Assembly (NCBI GenBank): GCA_005878995.1
Contig: VBME01000157.1
Span: 1 to 14,300, forward strand
Direction: 5' to 3'
Length of the DNA stretch: 14,300 bases
Source: Methanobacteriota archaeon
GTDB lineage: Archaea > Thermoplasmatota > Thermoplasmata > RBG-16-68-12
Shown here: positions 13,850 through 14,300 of the stretch, one piece after another
Layout of the letters: every line of letters begins with the position of its first letter
Position numbering within the stretch: the first letter of the stretch is position 1
Notes under the pieces: model-generated
Told to the model about the DNA's origin: nothing
What the model saw: only the letters and a program-made list of their open reading frames with translations
The model's database searches: none
Position numbers and translations under genes: made by a program

Positions 13850-14300
13850 TCAGGCCCTGGCAAACGCGACCGCGACCTCGGGGGCGTCGAGGAAGCGGCG
13901 GAGCTCCTCAGCCTCGTCCCGGATGGCCGCTCGATCCGCCGAGCGAAGCGTCTGGAACGCCTCGACGCGAATCTCGAGCCGCCGACGCTTCCGACTGTAG
14001 GACCATACACCCGCAACGCGGCCGTCGATGAGGACCACCGGCGAAAGCCACCCTTGTGGACGGTACACGCGCTTGTAGTGAGCCGCGTCGACGAGGTGGC
14101 TCTTGTCCTTCACACCTAAGAGGAACGAATCGAAATTCGGCAAAAGGCGGACCACCGTCGATTCGAGCTTCGCGCGCTTCAGTGCGGGCACGTCGTCGCG
14201 AAGCACCCACCCGACCTGTCTCCCGATGTTGACCGGTGCCAGCTCCACCTCGAGGTGCCCCCAAATCCCGCGGGCGTCGGCGGCCGTCATGTACGTCCAG
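13850..14300 (-). CDS. AlkZ-like winged-helix DNA-binding domain protein, C-terminal part (truncated by window edge)
   Basis: The C-terminal ~150 residues of a winged-helix protein of the HTH_42/AlkZ-like family. Characterised members are DNA glycosylases that unhook crosslinks or excise alkylated bases; many others are unstudied. The diagnostic segment is LLPNFDSFLLGVKDKSHLVD, then RPQGWLSPVVLIDGRVAGVWSY. The frame stays open to base 14300 (WTYMTAAD) and the family is about 350-400 residues, so the start is outside the window; the ATG at 14290 is probably internal. The 63-bp gap to the convergent CoA ligase holds only a 5-bp hairpin. Assignment to AlkZ itself needs the missing N-terminal catalytic motif. 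Confidence 0.78.
   Translation of the reverse strand, partial: WTYMTAADARGIWGHLEVELAPVNIGRQVGWVLRDDVPALKRAKLESTVVRLLPNFDSFLLGVKDKSHLVDAAHYKRVYRPQGWLSPVVLIDGRVAGVWSYSRKRRRLEIRVEAFQTLRSADRAAIRDEAEELRRFLDAPEVAVAFARA

Overview
The window reads as an ordinary chromosomal stretch of a high-GC archaeon. The evidence is archaeal-style promoters: T-rich TATA-like octamers, nearly all about 28 bp before a start codon, which implies leaderless mRNAs that often begin with GTG. The isopropylmalate isomerase is split into archaeal-type large and small subunits, and there is an archaeal-type 2-oxoacid dehydrogenase E1 alpha gene. A Thermoplasmatota-like lineage would fit, but that is inference, because no rRNA or marker gene is present. 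I see no tRNA, rRNA, CRISPR array, insertion sequence or phage gene.

Layout. Positions 1-2128 (+): the 3' part of a branched-chain-type 2-oxoacid dehydrogenase E1 alpha gene, a GNAT acetyltransferase, and a VOC/glyoxalase-fold protein with a very basic N-terminal tail. Positions 2190-4634 (+): a three-gene ABC-2 transporter operon (ATPase and two paralogous permeases), tightly coupled by an SD-overlapping stop and an ATGA overlap. Positions 4658-10655: a 2-oxoacid chain-elongation set on the minus strand (LeuB-like dehydrogenase, LeuD-LeuC isomerase, LeuA/homocitrate-synthase-like enzyme). It is interleaved with single plus-strand genes for a peroxiredoxin and an EamA transporter. Positions 10697-14300: an unrecognised CxxC protein (+), an enoyl-CoA hydratase (-), a fatty-acid-CoA ligase (+) and the C-terminal part of an AlkZ-like winged-helix protein (-, runs off the end).

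How the genes work together. The synthase, isomerase (LeuCD) and dehydrogenase (LeuB-like) provide all three steps of the malate-type chain elongation used for leucine, citramalate-isoleucine or homocitrate synthesis. The synthase lacks room for a full feedback domain, so the exact substrate is open. E1 alpha, the enoyl-CoA hydratase and the CoA ligase point to acyl-CoA metabolism of branched-chain or fatty acids. From 4.6 kb onward the genes alternate strand. Convergent stop codons lie 1-63 bp apart, and divergent starts share short promoter regions of about 40-120 bp. One of these, between leuB and the peroxiredoxin, holds a perfect 8-4-8 inverted repeat over the peroxiredoxin TATA element. 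It is the best regulatory-site candidate here. I found no clear new multi-gene system.
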